A stretch of DNA of 64,000 nucleotides from Lonicera japonica (lineage: Eukaryota; Streptophyta; Magnoliopsida; Dipsacales; Caprifoliaceae). Position numbers and translations under genes: made by a program. This document shows, piece by piece, positions 38,801-48,956 of the stretch. Location of the stretch: the NCBI GenBank assembly GCA_021464415.1, contig CM038471.1:13630073-13694072 (forward strand). Direction: 5' to 3'. Numbering within the stretch: position 1 is the first letter of the stretch; the number at the start of each line of letters is the position of its first letter. The notes under the pieces were generated by a model. The model saw only the letters and a program-made list of their open reading frames with translations. It was not told the DNA's origin and searched no databases.

Positions 38801-41800
38801 GGTTGTAATTGTTTCTAGGCTCACATTTACGAGGGAAATGAACCTGTCCTGTTCTTTTCAATCTTTCAGAGCCTTGTTATATTTAAGGTTTGGGAGAACT
38901 GGAAATTCTAGGAGTAAATTTTTATCTTCATTTACAATGGATGTTTATTTCAATTTCCAATCAAATGCAACCAACATTTTGTTTAAAAATCTTCAGGGTG
39001 GTCTCAGTGATGGATACAAGAAATACATTGCAGAAAATGAACTTCCAGATGACACATATACTGAGGATGGAATAGCACTATTTCGAGTTCAGGGTACTGG
39101 ACCAGAAAATATGCAAGCAATCCAACTTGAACCAGTAAGTCTTCATGTCTTTATCTTTTAATATTTATTTCTGAAGAGATTACTTCATGTGGACATAAAT
39201 CTCTTATATTCATTCTCTCCTACATTATCCTAGTATCTGGAAGTAGTTTATGAGGAGCATTATATTGTTGTAAGTTTTCTGTTTGAAACATTTTTCGTAA
39301 AGCATGTAAATTTTTAAATCTTAATGCAGGCGAGGAATTTCTCGTCAAATCAGTCTTTTTCGCCTCATATTTAATCAGCTTTTATAAATTACCAGTTGGA
39401 TATAGATATGCATATTTTACCTTTTATTTCCTATATACTAGACACTTAGCACTCGTGATGTGTGTGCACGCCCTCTTTCTATGTACGGGGATATGGACAT
39501 TAAAATGAAAAATAAATAATAAACGAAGAAGTAGCCAAATGTCAAGGTGCCTCTCCTTTCTATGTACAGGGTTTTCCAATGAATTTTTATTGAAAAAAAT
39601 AAACGCTTGTACAAAATAGGAAAAAAAAACCCATGATTTGGTGTCATAACCAAATGGAACACCTTTCAGTTCATTTATACATAGATATACTTATTTTTTG
39701 CAAGGATGATATTGATGATTGAATGAATATAACATAAGACTAAAACTCACAGGAGCAAAAAAGTACTCCCAAGTCTAATAGATATCTAAATCCTAATTAA
39801 AGTAGAATTCCTATAACTAATTAAAATAAAATTTTAACAAACAATGTTCTTGTGATTGTTCTTTTGTCCTTCATCATTTTGGCGTTTTCAAACTGAGTGC
39901 CTGTGTCTCTATTTATATAAAGCAAATTACTGTTGCAATGAGGAACGAAGATAAAATAAATGGATGAAAGGAAATAATAAGATATGTGCTCCCACAAATG
40001 GGATCTTACAGATCTAATTATAGACTAAATCTACAAAATCCCTTAATTATGGGATATAGAAGTAGATAGCTAATTACACCTAATAATAATCACAAAATAT
40101 GATATTCCAACAAGTAATGCCTATTGATGTTCCATTCATATCCTTGACTTAGTAATTATTACATATCTTAAAAATCAATTGTCTTTGTTCGTATTAAAAA
40201 ACCCTTCTTTGTTCTGTTCTTTTTACCTTCTACTTCTACTTATAATTTGAATTTGCTGAATTTCACATTTATATTTTATCCCAAAGCATTTGATTTTCTC
40301 TTCATTTGAATCAGGTGGCTTCATCTTTAAATTCCTCATATTGTTACATTCTACACAATGACTCGTTAGTGTTTACGTGGTTCGGAAACCTTACAACTTC
40401 GGATGACCAGGAACTTGTTGAGAGGCAGCTGGATCTCATAAAGGTCTGATATTTGCAATTTCATCTTGAAAATATTTTGTTTTGTCATTACGTCTTTTTC
40501 TGGTGAAATTTATTTTGTGGCTAGAACTGCTAGTTAAAGTTATTGCCGATCATTTATATATTTCTTATTTTCATCCATTCTTACTCTCACTGATTGCTGA
40601 TGCTCGAAAAATAAAAAAGCCTCATCTATGTTAGTTGAGATTCATGTAGTCCTTTGAATTAACCTCCTATTTATAGTTTCACAAATGAATTGCGGGGCAA
40701 AGTCAAAAACCTACTTTGTATGAGGTAAATTAGTTGGGGAGGCACTTCGTGCTGATAATGCCAAAGATCTAAGTAGTCAGGGGCTTACCGTAGTTATGGC
40801 CGTTGGCTTCATATTAATTAAATGAGTACCTTGACCTAACTTTGTAGTTTGTGCTAGATGCCAGTTTTTTTCTTGGTCTAATTAGGTTTTTCTCATGTTT
40901 ACTTGCAGCCAAATATGCAGACCAGGCCTCAAAAAGAAGGTTCAGAATCTGAACAATTTTGGGAATTGTTAGGTGAAAAATGTGAATACTCGGGCCAGAA
41001 AATTGCAAGGGATGCTGAAAGTGATCCTCATTTATTTTCATGCACTTTCTCAAAAGGAGGTTAGAAAAGCCTATTTCTTGTAGTATTCTGTTCGATTGTT
41101 CTGATTCTCTTTTCTACAGTTCTTGAACAATCTAGTAACTTCAATTCTTTTTTTTTATGTTCGATTATGTTGATTACTTGTGAAATTCATTGCTGGTTCA
41201 GGAGATCTGAAGGTGTGTACTCTTTAATCCTTAATAATACTCATTTATAAGGACCAGGACCCTTGAGCAAGTTAAGCTAGTTTTTTCATTCTCTTAATTT
41301 TTGAAAAGTAAGGGCATCTTTTACTTTGCACCCCTGCCCTCCCCCCTCTCCGAATTTTAGATGCAAAATTAGACTTGGCTACCATTTTCATAATTGTTAA
41401 GACTTTGCCCCCTGCATGTAGGGGAGTTCTTAAAAATTATGTAACAACAAGGGGGTTAAGTCGAAGGGTTACATCAAAAAATTTAGACATTGCCCCCATT
41501 TTTACATAATTCTTTGAGAGAGCATGCAGGGGTCAAAGTCTGATTATTATGAAAATAGGGGTAAGGTCTAATTTCGCATTAGGAGCATAGAGGGGGGGAA
41601 AAAAGCCCGAAAAGGAATAATATCTGCTTTTTCAAAGCAAGCATTTAAGTAAAGGCCATGCCGGTTCCATGTCCTGTTTGTTTACATGGATATGTGTTAG
41701 TATTTGCTCAAATGCTCTTGAATGTATCTAAGTGTAGCATAGTATAACAACATTCGAACGTACTGACCAATTAGGGTTTGCTATTCACCTGGCTTATAGC

Positions 41801-44800
41801 TGTATCTTAAGATACTAGTGCAATTAAGTTGTTGCTCTATGAATATGATTTTCAATTAAGGATGTTACTATTACAGGTGACAGAGATATACAACTTCAGC
41901 CAGGACGATTTGATGACTGAAGATATATTCATCATTGACAGTCACTCAGAGATCTTTATCTGGGTGGGGCAACAGGTGGACTCCCAAAATAAGAAGAATG
42001 CTTTGACTATTGGAGAGGTATGACTTAACAAGTTTTGAAACTAAGGGTGTGCTAGATTGGCAAAGTTCTCTATGGATAAACATCAAAAATATGTAGTTTA
42101 CTATTTTGGTTGTGTTTGATTGCCTAAATTTTTAGGCAATTTCAATTCCATTTATTCCATGGTACAAGTAAATGATGCATAATTCTAGGAACTAGAATTC
42201 TTACTCTCCACCAAGGAAAATGAATTCTAGGTAAGGTGGAAAAGAGCTCAAAGGTAAAAAATAGGGGAAATTGAACACCAAATGTTGGAAAATTTGTCGT
42301 CGTTGATTGAAATTAGAAAATAAGTGCAATGAAAGACCTTTAAATACTTTCCCATGAAATTCAATTTCCTTGAAAAATGATTGCCTGGAATTTAAACATT
42401 TTCAACCATAATTCCATGGTTGCTATGGAACACACCCCCCTAAATTTGAAGTCGCTAGAATAAATTAGCATGTACATTATTAATTTTTTCTGATTACCAA
42501 CAGAAATTTCTTGAGCACGATTTTCTTCTTGAGAAGTTATCTCCTAAAACTCCAATATATGTTGTAATGGAAGGAAGCGAGCCTTCATTCTTCACACGTT
42601 TCTTCTCATGGGACTCTGCAAAATCCTCAGTAAGTGATCTCGTCCTAGTTTTAAATCCTGAAAACTTATTTTAGGGAATTCAATCTTAATTTTTCAATGT
42701 GGTTACAGATGCATGGAAACTCATTCCAAAGGAAACTTGCTATAGTTAAAAATGAGGGCAAGCCAATTGCGGATGTAAGTTTTTTTTTCTTTTTAATTTA
42801 TTTGTATTATATATTGTCCCTTAGCAACTAGTTTGGATGAAGTACTTTTTTCCTGATCTACATGTCATTTCTCTATGTTCTCTTCTTTTGGCATCTCGGA
42901 TAATTTATTGATATTCTGGCTTTGCTTTATGAATGCACTTTTATCTTGTTAAAATATATTAGAAAGATATGCATTTTTTTTATCTATTAAGTTATGCATG
43001 GGGACCTTTTATATTCACCAAAAAGTATAGCTCTTGATATAAGCTTGTAATTTAATTATTGTATTGTAGAATTGTCTATTAAATATTTCAAATTTATTTT
43101 ATTGTCCTTTTCTTTTTGTATTTTTCTAGTTTCCATGTCTCTTGCTCTATTGTTTTTAGCTCTATTTTGTAATACTTCCATGCATCTTCCAATAACTTTC
43201 ACATGGTATAGAGCAATTTGTGCTAAAGAAAAGATAAAAAAATGAGAGAGAAATGTATTTGATGGAATTTACTTGGTTCTCTTTTCAACAGGTTTCATCA
43301 GAACTTTGCAATATATACCCATAAAATTATGGTGTGAGGATAAAAATGCCAAAAAAAAAAATTTGGCCTTTTGAAAGACTTTATTATATTATATATTTCA
43401 AATACAACAACAACAACAACAACAACAACAAGCCTTTATCCCACTAGGTGGGGTCGGCTACATGGATCAAACGACGCCATAGTGGTCTGTCGTGAATCAT
43501 ATCTCTAGTGAAACCATTCGCCTCTAAATCCTTCTTAATAGTTTCACCTATAGTTTTTCTAGGTCTTCCTCTGCCTCTAACAACTAGGCTTCCCTCCATA
43601 TGATCAACTCTCCTAACCATGGCATCTGCAGGTCTCCTCCATACATGCCCAAACCATCTAAGTCGAGATTCAACCATCTTTTCTGTAATAGGTGCCACCC
43701 CAACTCCCTCTCTGATGGTAACATTCCTGATCTTATCTTTCCTAGTCTTGCCACTCATCCATCTCAACATTCTCATCTCAGCTACACTTAGTTTATTCTC
43801 GTGTTGGCTTTTGACCGCCCAACACTCAGTCCCATACAACATTGCTGGTCTAACCGCGGTACGATAGAATTTTCCTTTTAACTTGAGTGGTACCTTTTTA
43901 TCACATAACACACCCGAAGCTTTCCTCCATTTCAACCATCCTGCTTGAATCCGGTGATTTACATCTCCCTCTATCTCCCCATCTTCTTGTATAATGGATC
44001 CAAGATACTTAAACCGAGTGACTTGTGGTATGACATTATCCCCAACTTTTACCTCTAAGTTAGTAGTGCTCCGCCTTTTATTGAACTTGCACTCCATGTA
44101 TTCTGTCTTACTTCTGCTTAAACGAAAGCCATGCGCTTCTAAATTTTGTCTCCAAGTTTCCACCTTCCCATTTAGCTCTTCTCTGGACTCACCCACTAGG
44201 ACAATATCATCTGCAAACAGCATACATCGCGGTGCTGGCTCTTGAATGTGTTCCGTGAGTACATCCAAGACCAAGGTAAACAGATAAGGGCTCAAAGCTG
44301 ACCCTTGGTGTAGTCCTATAGTTATAGGAAAATCTTCTGTGGACCCACTATGTGTTCTCACACTAGTCATAGCTCCTTCATACATGTCCTTGATAACACG
44401 AATATAGGCAATCCTAACCCCTTTCTTCTCTAGGGCTTTCCACAAAATCTCTCTGGGTACCCTATCGTACGCCTTCTCCAAGTCAATGAAAACCATGTGT
44501 AGGTCCTTTTGATCCCTCCGATATTGCTCCATCAAACGCCGCAACAAGTAAATTGCTTCCATGGTCGACCTTCCGGGCATAAAACCAAATTGATTATCTA
44601 AAATGCTGGTTTCTTTTCTTAGTCTCCGCTCAATCACCCTTTCCCATAACTTCATAGTATGACTCATGAGTTTAATCCCCCTGTAATTGGCGCAATTTTG
44701 TATATCCCCTTTATTCTTATAAATCGGGATTAGGGTGCTTCTCCTCCATTCTTCCGGCATCTTCTTTGACCTCAATATCTTGTTGAAAAACCTTGTGAGC

Positions 44801-47800
44801 CAACCAATGCCTTTATCACCTAGACCCTTCCAAACCTCAATAGGTATACTATCTGGCCCAACTGCTTTACCACTATCCATTCGTATCAATGCTTCTTTCA
44901 CTTCCTTTTCTTGAATTCTGCGATAAAAGGTGAAATTTTGGTCATCCTCTCGCATGTTCAGCTCATCTCCACATGCTAAAATCTCGTAACCTTCATTAAA
45001 TAATTTGTGAAAATAGTTCTTCCATCTCTCTTGTATGTCTTGTTCTTTAACCAAGACATTACCTTCTTCGTCCTTAATGCATCTCACTTGATCCAAGTCT
45101 TTTGTCTTCCTTTCTCGACCTTTAGCAAGTCGGTAAATAGCTTTTTCCCCAGCTTTGGTGCCTAAAGATTGGTATAATCCATCAAAAGCTTTAGTCCTCG
45201 ACTCACTCACCGCCTTCTTAGTCTCTTTCTTTGCTTTTTTGTAAGATTCCCAATTTTCCGCATTCTTACATAGAGACCAAGCTTTAAAGCATTTCCTTTT
45301 TACCTTAACTTTATCTTGTACACTATCATCCCACCACCAAGATTCTTTATCCCTAGGTCCACACCCTCTTGATTCACCCAGCGTCTCTTTAGCTATCTTC
45401 CTGATCCCCTCAGCCGCCTTGTCCCACATATCATTTGCGCTTCCGTTTGCCTCCCAAAACCCTCCCTCCAGCACCTTGTGTTGAAAGATCCTTTGTTTTT
45501 CACCCTTCAAATGCCACCATCTAATCCTTGAAACCTTACCTTGGCCCCTTCTCTTCACTTTCCCCTTAACTCGTATATCCATCACCAGGACTCTATGTTG
45601 GGTAGTCAAGCTCTCTCCAGGTATGACTTTACAGTCCATACAACTCTTTCGATCTCCTTTCCTAAAGAGGAAGAAATCGATCTGCGAGCATGCTGCCCCA
45701 CTCTTGTATGTGATGAGGTGCTCCTCCCGCTTCTTAAAACATGTATTGGCAACCATAAGATCATAAGCAGACGAGAAATCAAGGATAGATTTTCCCTCGG
45801 TATTTACCACCCCAATGCCATAACCTCCATGCACCCCCCTATAGTTTTCAGAAGAGCTCCCTACGTGCCCATTCAGATCCCCTCCTAGGAAAATCTTTTC
45901 TCTAAGTGGTATATCCTGGATCAAGCCTTCTAAGTCCTCCCAAAATTTTATCTTGAGGTGTTCTTCACACCCGACTTGAGGTGCATAAGCACTTATCACA
46001 TTAAAAGTGTCCTGCTCCACTACGAATTTTAGGGCTAGGATCCTATCTCCTACCCTCTTTACATCTACAATGTCCTTCTTCCACCATTTGTCGACAATTA
46101 TACCCACTCCATTTCTCGATTTAACCTTGCCAGTGTACCAAAGCTTAAAACCCGAAGTGTCTAATTCCTTCGCCTTAGCTCCAACCCACTTAGTTTCTTG
46201 AAGGCACATGAAATTGATCCTCCTCCTGATCATAGTGTCAACTATTTCCATCGATTTTCCTGTGAGTGTGCCTATATTCCAGGTCCCAAAACGAATCCTC
46301 CTATCATGAACTAGCTTCTTTACCCGCACCCGTTCACAAAGATGCGGGAACCCTTGCTTATTTTTCACTACACCCAGGCGGCGATGTAGCGGCCCTTGCT
46401 CATTTGTCACTGGACTCGGACGATCCAGCGCGTTGCTTCTGGGCAACGACCTAGCATTAACACTCTTATATCGTTTGTCCATGTCATAAAGATTCGACTA
46501 AGTTTAACGTTGGCTGCCGACTGCCTAACACAACCCTCCTCCTTTACCCGGGCTTGGGACCGGCAGCATTGAAGTAACACTGGCGGAGTTATATTATATA
46601 TTTCAAATAGCGGATTAATTTTGGAATGTCCACTAGGTGCGTAAATAGAGTTAAAAACAATAAAAAAAAATGAAGAAGAAGAAGAGTAATAGGAAAAAAA
46701 ATATTTAGGACCTTAAATTTTTTCTTTATAGTCTGTAACATCAGCCGTTTGCTTGCGGACCTTGCCGGAGCTATGGCAGTGATCACCAGATGTCTGGTGA
46801 CCTTACTTGTTCTGGTTAGGTGGCCAATGAGGCCTATTGACCACAATGGGCAAGAAGTGGAGAACAATGTTTAACAAGGGAGAATTGACCACTAGAAAAA
46901 GTTGAGCGTCCATGTGACTAACATTGTAAAACGTCCTCATGATTAAAATACTTTGTAAAGGAAGTATTCCACTTGTGAGGCAAAAAAAGTGTCCTTAAGA
47001 CAAAAATACATTAGAAAGAAGTCCTAGTCCATTTCCTATTAAAGTATTTACATAAAAATTATTAAAATTCAAAAGTATCTTATATACATGGCTATCTGCT
47101 TTACAAATAATTTGAAAAAGGTATAGATTTATAGTAGCTTATATCTTTTATGTAAATTCTGTGTAGTCTCAAGAAAGGATTGTGGCTATGATCCTGTCTT
47201 CCTCACTGCAAGACTTTTACGTTTCAAATTGATGTTGTTGGCACCGAGTAATTTAATTTATAGAGCCTATTGGTTAGATGGTTCACATTAATGTGCTTCA
47301 GTTCTCATATTCCTTAAGTAGTTGTCTACTGTTAATATTTTCGATTTTGCTACAGTCCAAGTAGAGATGAATAGAAGGATTTCACCAAGAACTCCACCAA
47401 TTTTTTCCTACTTTCCTCTAGAACTATTGATCCCGAATCACTCCTCTGGCCATCTGTAGTGGAGGAAATATGTTGAAAAAAAAAAACTGTCCCTTAAATA
47501 TGCATAGTTTATGTTTCCTGACTAGATGCATATTTATTGCGTACTTAGAAACCCAAAAGAAGAACGCCTGTTTTAGGAGGAAGGTCGGCCCCGGAAAAAT
47601 CACAGCGCTCAAGGAGCGTGTCTTTCAGCCCTGACCGTGCTCGTCCAAGGGGGAGGTCTCCAGCCTTCAATGCCCTAGCTGCTAATTTTGAGAACCCTAA
47701 TCAAAGGAACCTCTCAACTCCGCCCCCTACTGTGAGGAAGATTTTTCCAAAATCAGGGTCATCGTCACCTGATTCATCCAAAATAGCTTCAAGATCCACG

Positions 47801-48839
47801 GCTATTTCTGCACTAACAGCGACCTTTGAACCCTCGCGAGACTCTATTATACCCCGTACCATTAAAGGTAAAGTATTGCTCCCCAGATTATTATAAGAGG
47901 CAATGGGTTTATAGGGCTCCTTCACAATTACATCTAAGGGAAGGACACTTTACTTTTCCATTTCAAAATAAGGACACTCCTTTTCCTTTACTTAAAATAC
48001 CTTTCATTCATTTTCTTGTTTTCCTTGTCAAAAAAAAGTATATTTAATCACTGTCAGCCGCCCCGGCCAACTGCCCGTCACGACGACCATCACTAGAGCT
48101 CCGGTGACCTCATCAGAGCTTCGATGGGGGTTGCCGGTGTTTCGGTGGTAGTTGGTGAGGTTAGCGACCACCCATAAGGGGTTAGGAAAAAAAAGTTTGG
48201 TAAGCGTATAATCGACCATTTAAAAAAGGGGGGTGTATTCTTGTAATGGACAAACATTGAAAAGTGTCCTTGTGGCTAAAACAAATTTTGGAGGAAGCAC
48301 TCCGTGTGTGAGGGAGAAGTAAGGTGTTTTTTCTTTAGATTTAATTGTTCCAACCCATTTTCTCATATTAAAAACTGTTAAGTAGTAATCAGAAACTTCA
48401 CTACTTAAATTTTGAAGTAAATGTCCTCTCTCATGGGTGAAGTGAGCCTCGATTCATCGAAACCAAAAGTGGAGACAAATTCTAGGGAGAAGGCAATGAG
48501 CAGCCGTATAGAAGCCCTAACAATACAAGAAGACGTTAAAGAGGGCGAAGCTGAAGATGAGGAAGGGCTTACAATATACCCTTATGATCGCCTACAAACG
48601 AATTCTGAAGATCCCGTTACAGATATTGATGTGACCAAGCGAGAGGTAAGTTTTTGAGTTTGTTACTTTTAATGCATTTATGCCGTATGATGATACGCTG
48701 ATTCTGACTTTGAGAATTCTTGCAGACTTATCTGTCTTCCGAAGAGTTCAGAGAGAAATTCGGGATGTCAAAGGATGCTTTCTATAAGTTGCCGAAATGG
48801 AAACAAAATAAGATGAAAATGACCCTTCATTTGTTCTAA
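29893..48839 (+). CDS. VLN: Villin (VLN4/VLN5 class), about 22 coding exons
   Basis: Villin binds, bundles, caps and severs actin filaments in a calcium-dependent way in the cytoplasm. Exons read by eye: 29893-29948, 30152-30251, 32834-32902, 32994-33230, 33738-33915, 34003-34135, 34594-34756, 35110-35257, a degenerate one near 35584, 37293-37448, 38645-38713, 38819-38887, 38997-39134, 40315-40443, 40909-41059, 41205-41212, 41877-42017, 42504-42629, 42709-42774, 47549-47867, 48443-48645 and 48726-48839. Translation starts [20 protein letters not shown] and shows six gelsolin-like repeats, a Ser/Pro-rich linker ([20 protein letters not shown]) and the headpiece ending [17 protein letters not shown]. 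Expected length is about 950-960 residues, usual for this class. Some segments favour VLN5 over VLN4. All exons join in phase except near 35584, where about 28 expected residues are missing. If that exon is unusable, this is a pseudogene. Confidence 0.88.
30690..31040 (-). pseudogene. L1-type LINE fragment (C-terminal RT region) in a villin intron
   Basis: On the minus strand the frame contains [12 protein letters not shown], a stop, then [20 protein letters not shown] and [10 protein letters not shown]. This is the conserved region that follows reverse transcriptase in plant L1-type non-LTR elements. One stop and the short length show a truncated, inactive piece. It is unrelated to the RTE-type element at 43405. 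Confidence 0.75.
32004..32217. mobile_element. Stowaway-like MITE in a villin intron
   Basis: The inner inverted repeat is CCATCCCAAATTAAGAG at the left and CTCTTAGTTTGGGACGG at the right, with CTACCTCTGTGGCT before it and ATGGAG after it, in an AT-rich TA-flanked context. The left terminus has a small extra block compared with the standard CTCCCTCC start. Confidence 0.65.
33231..33737 (+). other. Villin intron with a GC donor (GC-AG)
   Basis: The upstream exon must end with Val-Lys-Glu to match the family, placing the boundary at GAG|GCAAGA. The downstream exon begins after TCAACAG with GTTACTTTTGC. A GC donor fits the residue count exactly. The nearest in-phase GT donor would delete three conserved residues. 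Confidence 0.65.
33306..33612. mobile_element. TIR repeat family copy A (villin intron)
   Basis: It shares GGACACTTACTTTTCCATTT at the left, a GC-rich centre with GAGCTCCGGCGATCTCATC, and AACATTGAAAAATGTTGTC plus GAAGCACTCC at the right with copy B (47917-48298). The ends are imperfect inverted repeats. Non-coding; the class is not certain. Confidence 0.6.
34787..35047. mobile_element. Tourist-like MITE in a villin intron
   Basis: The left end GGGTCTATTTGATAAAA pairs with the right end CTTTTATCAAACGCAGCC; flanks are TTA and TTT. The intron around it, 34757-35109, has normal GT and AG borders. A related copy is at about 36251-36515; both contain AGTGATTTGGTG and the inverted phrase CACCAAATCACTC. 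Confidence 0.75.
35338..36181. mobile_element. Mutator-like non-autonomous TIR element
   Basis: AATGTTTTAAAA begins the element and TTTTAAAACATT ends it. The nine bases outside each end are GGTGTTGTC and GGTGTTGTA, an 8/9 match, which fits the 9-bp duplication of Mutator-like elements. Near both ends are GAGGCG-type motifs. The interior is A-rich and non-coding apart from a segment at 35584 that looks like a degenerate villin exon. Confidence 0.62.
35584..35643 (+). pseudogene. Degenerate villin exon (ALLKRQG)
   Basis: After the acceptor TTAG, and completing the split codon left by the exon ending at 35257, the frame reads ALLKRQG. That is the residue run the family has at this junction. The expected remainder, about 28 residues ending in GNLQ before VWRVNG, is not present. 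The sequence becomes A-rich and hits a stop. A weak donor after 35627 would make a 44-nt exon that keeps frame with 37293. Confidence 0.55.
36251..36515. mobile_element. Tourist-like MITE, second copy in the villin gene
   Basis: It resembles 34787-35047 across most of its length: GTTGGAAAATGATTGAAAAA, GTGATTTGGTGAGATGTTCT and CACCAAATCACTCGTCTC. Its termini are more diverged, so its limits are approximate. Confidence 0.6.
41205..41212 (+). other. Villin microexon, 8 nt (or 11 nt)
   Basis: ATCTGAAG followed by the donor GTGTGT completes the split codon from the exon ending at 41059 and gives Ser-Lys-Gly-Asp-Leu-Lys before VTEIYNF at 41877. The acceptor is a tandem CAGGAG: using CAG instead makes an 11-nt exon with one more Gly. 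Both are in frame. Confidence 0.7.
41329..41598. repeat. Fold-back (long inverted repeat) element in a villin intron
   Basis: The left arm (41329 to about 41448) and the right arm (about 41497-41598) are complementary over most of their length, for example AAAATTAGACTTGGCTACC with GGTAAGGTCTAATTTCGCA. The loop is about 50 bases. The villin transcript would carry it as a long hairpin. No coding capacity. Confidence 0.75.
42045..42440. mobile_element. Tourist-like MITE in a villin intron
   Basis: Starts GGGTGTGCTAGATTGG and ends GAACACACCCCCC, flanked by TAA on each side. An internal phrase GTGTTTGATTGCCTAAATTT and the terminus relate it to the TIR element at 14160-15264. Confidence 0.65.
43384..43404. 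repeat. LINE target-site duplication, left copy
   Basis: Twenty-one bases identical to 46589-46609. The length fits target-primed reverse transcription. Confidence 0.93.
43405..46588 (-). mobile_element. RTE-type LINE, full length, antisense in a villin intron
   Basis: A 3184-bp non-LTR element is bounded by a perfect 21-bp direct repeat (43384-43404 and 46589-46609). Read on the minus strand it starts CTCCGCCAGTGTTACTTC, has a leader of about 106 bp, one long ORF, and ends with a short 3' tail followed by about nine TTG repeats instead of poly-A. A TTG tail, a single ORF and no RNase H are features of the RTE clade. The intact duplication and ORF suggest a recent insertion. It lies in the intron between 42774 and 47549. 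Confidence 0.9.
43444..46482 (-). CDS. LINE endonuclease-reverse transcriptase polyprotein
   Basis: The 1012-residue ORF is unbroken. Residues about 62-300 form an AP-like endonuclease: FGTWNIGTL (Asn 69), LQETKW (Glu 96), [18 protein letters not shown] (Asp 202, Asn 204), [11 protein letters not shown] and a late His in TTQHRVLV. Residues about 530-830 form the reverse transcriptase: [35 protein letters not shown] and the catalytic [11 protein letters not shown] (FADD at 756-759), then [11 protein letters not shown] basic, Trp-rich C-terminus follows with no RNase H domain. The protein nicks DNA and copies its RNA at the nick. All catalytic residues I can check are present, so the element could be active. 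The start is the first ATG of the frame, about 106 bp into the element. Confidence 0.92.
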   Translation of the reverse strand: MDKRYKSVNARSLPRSNALDRPSPVTNEQGPLHRRLGVVKNKQGFPHLCERVRVKKLVHDRRIRFGTWNIGTLTGKSMEIVDTMIRRRINFMCLQETKWVGAKAKELDTSGFKLWYTGKVKSRNGVGIIVDKWWKKDIVDVKRVGDRILALKFVVEQDTFNVISAYAPQVGCEEHLKIKFWEDLEGLIQDIPLREKIFLGGDLNGHVGSSSENYRGVHGGYGIGVVNTEGKSILDFSSAYDLMVANTCFKKREEHLITYKSGAACSQIDFFLFRKGDRKSCMDCKVIPGESLTTQHRVLVMDIRVKGKVKRRGQGKVSRIRWWHLKGEKQRIFQHKVLEGGFWEANGSANDMWDKAAEGIRKIAKETLGESRGCGPRDKESWWWDDSVQDKVKVKRKCFKAWSLCKNAENWESYKKAKKETKKAVSESRTKAFDGLYQSLGTKAGEKAIYRLAKGRERKTKDLDQVRCIKDEEGNVLVKEQDIQERWKNYFHKLFNEGYEILACGDELNMREDDQNFTFYRRIQEKEVKEALIRMDSGKAVGPDSIPIEVWKGLGDKGIGWLTRFFNKILRSKKMPEEWRRSTLIPIYKNKGDIQNCANYRGIKLMSHTMKLWERVIERRLRKETSILDNQFGFMPGRSTMEAIYLLRRLMEQYRRDQKDLHMVFIDLEKAYDRVPREILWKALEKKGVRIAYIRVIKDMYEGAMTSVRTHSGSTEDFPITIGLHQGSALSPYLFTLVLDVLTEHIQEPAPRCMLFADDIVLVGESREELNGKVETWRQNLEAHGFRLSRSKTEYMECKFNKRRSTTNLEVKVGDNVIPQVTRFKYLGSIIQEDGEIEGDVNHRIQAGWLKWRKASGVLCDKKVPLKLKGKFYRTAVRPAMLYGTECWAVKSQHENKLSVAEMRMLRWMSGKTRKDKIRNVTIREGVGVAPITEKMVESRLRWFGHVWRRPADAMVRRVDHMEGSLVVRGRGRPRKTIGETIKKDLEANGFTRDMIHDRPLWRRLIHVADPT
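46589..46609. repeat. LINE target-site duplication, right copy
   Basis: Identical to 43384-43404, at the 5' end of the minus-strand LINE. Confidence 0.93.
46610..46990. mobile_element. Possible TIR repeat family copy, split by the LINE
   Basis: The stretch near 46880-46980 (ATTGACCACTAGAAAAAG, AACATTGTAAAACGTCCTC, GGAAGTATTCCACTTGTGAGG) parallels the right part of copy B at 48215-48315. The left part may lie before 43384, which would put the LINE insertion inside this older repeat. Weakly supported. Confidence 0.35.
47917..48298. mobile_element. TIR repeat family copy B (villin intron)
   Basis: The left end TCCTTCACAATTACATC and the complement of the right end TCCTCCAAAATTTG form imperfect inverted repeats. 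Inside are GGACACTTTACTTTTCC, a GC-rich centre with GAGCTCCGGTGACCTCATC, and AACATTGAAAAGTGTCCTTG. It lies in the intron between 47867 and 48443. Copies A (33.3 kb) and C (60.7 kb) share this plan. Confidence 0.65.
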
Positions 48840-48917
48840 GTCTGCTCGATCAATGCGTCTTGGTTTTTATGTCCTTAGATTGCAGATAAAAGGAAAATCA
48901 AGCCTACAAATTTGTAC

Positions 48918-48956
<39 letters not shown>

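Noticed and set aside
45541..45888. Several + strand frames of 60-115 codons between 43.6 and 46.5 kb.
   Set aside because: They are antisense shadows of the intact LINE ORF.
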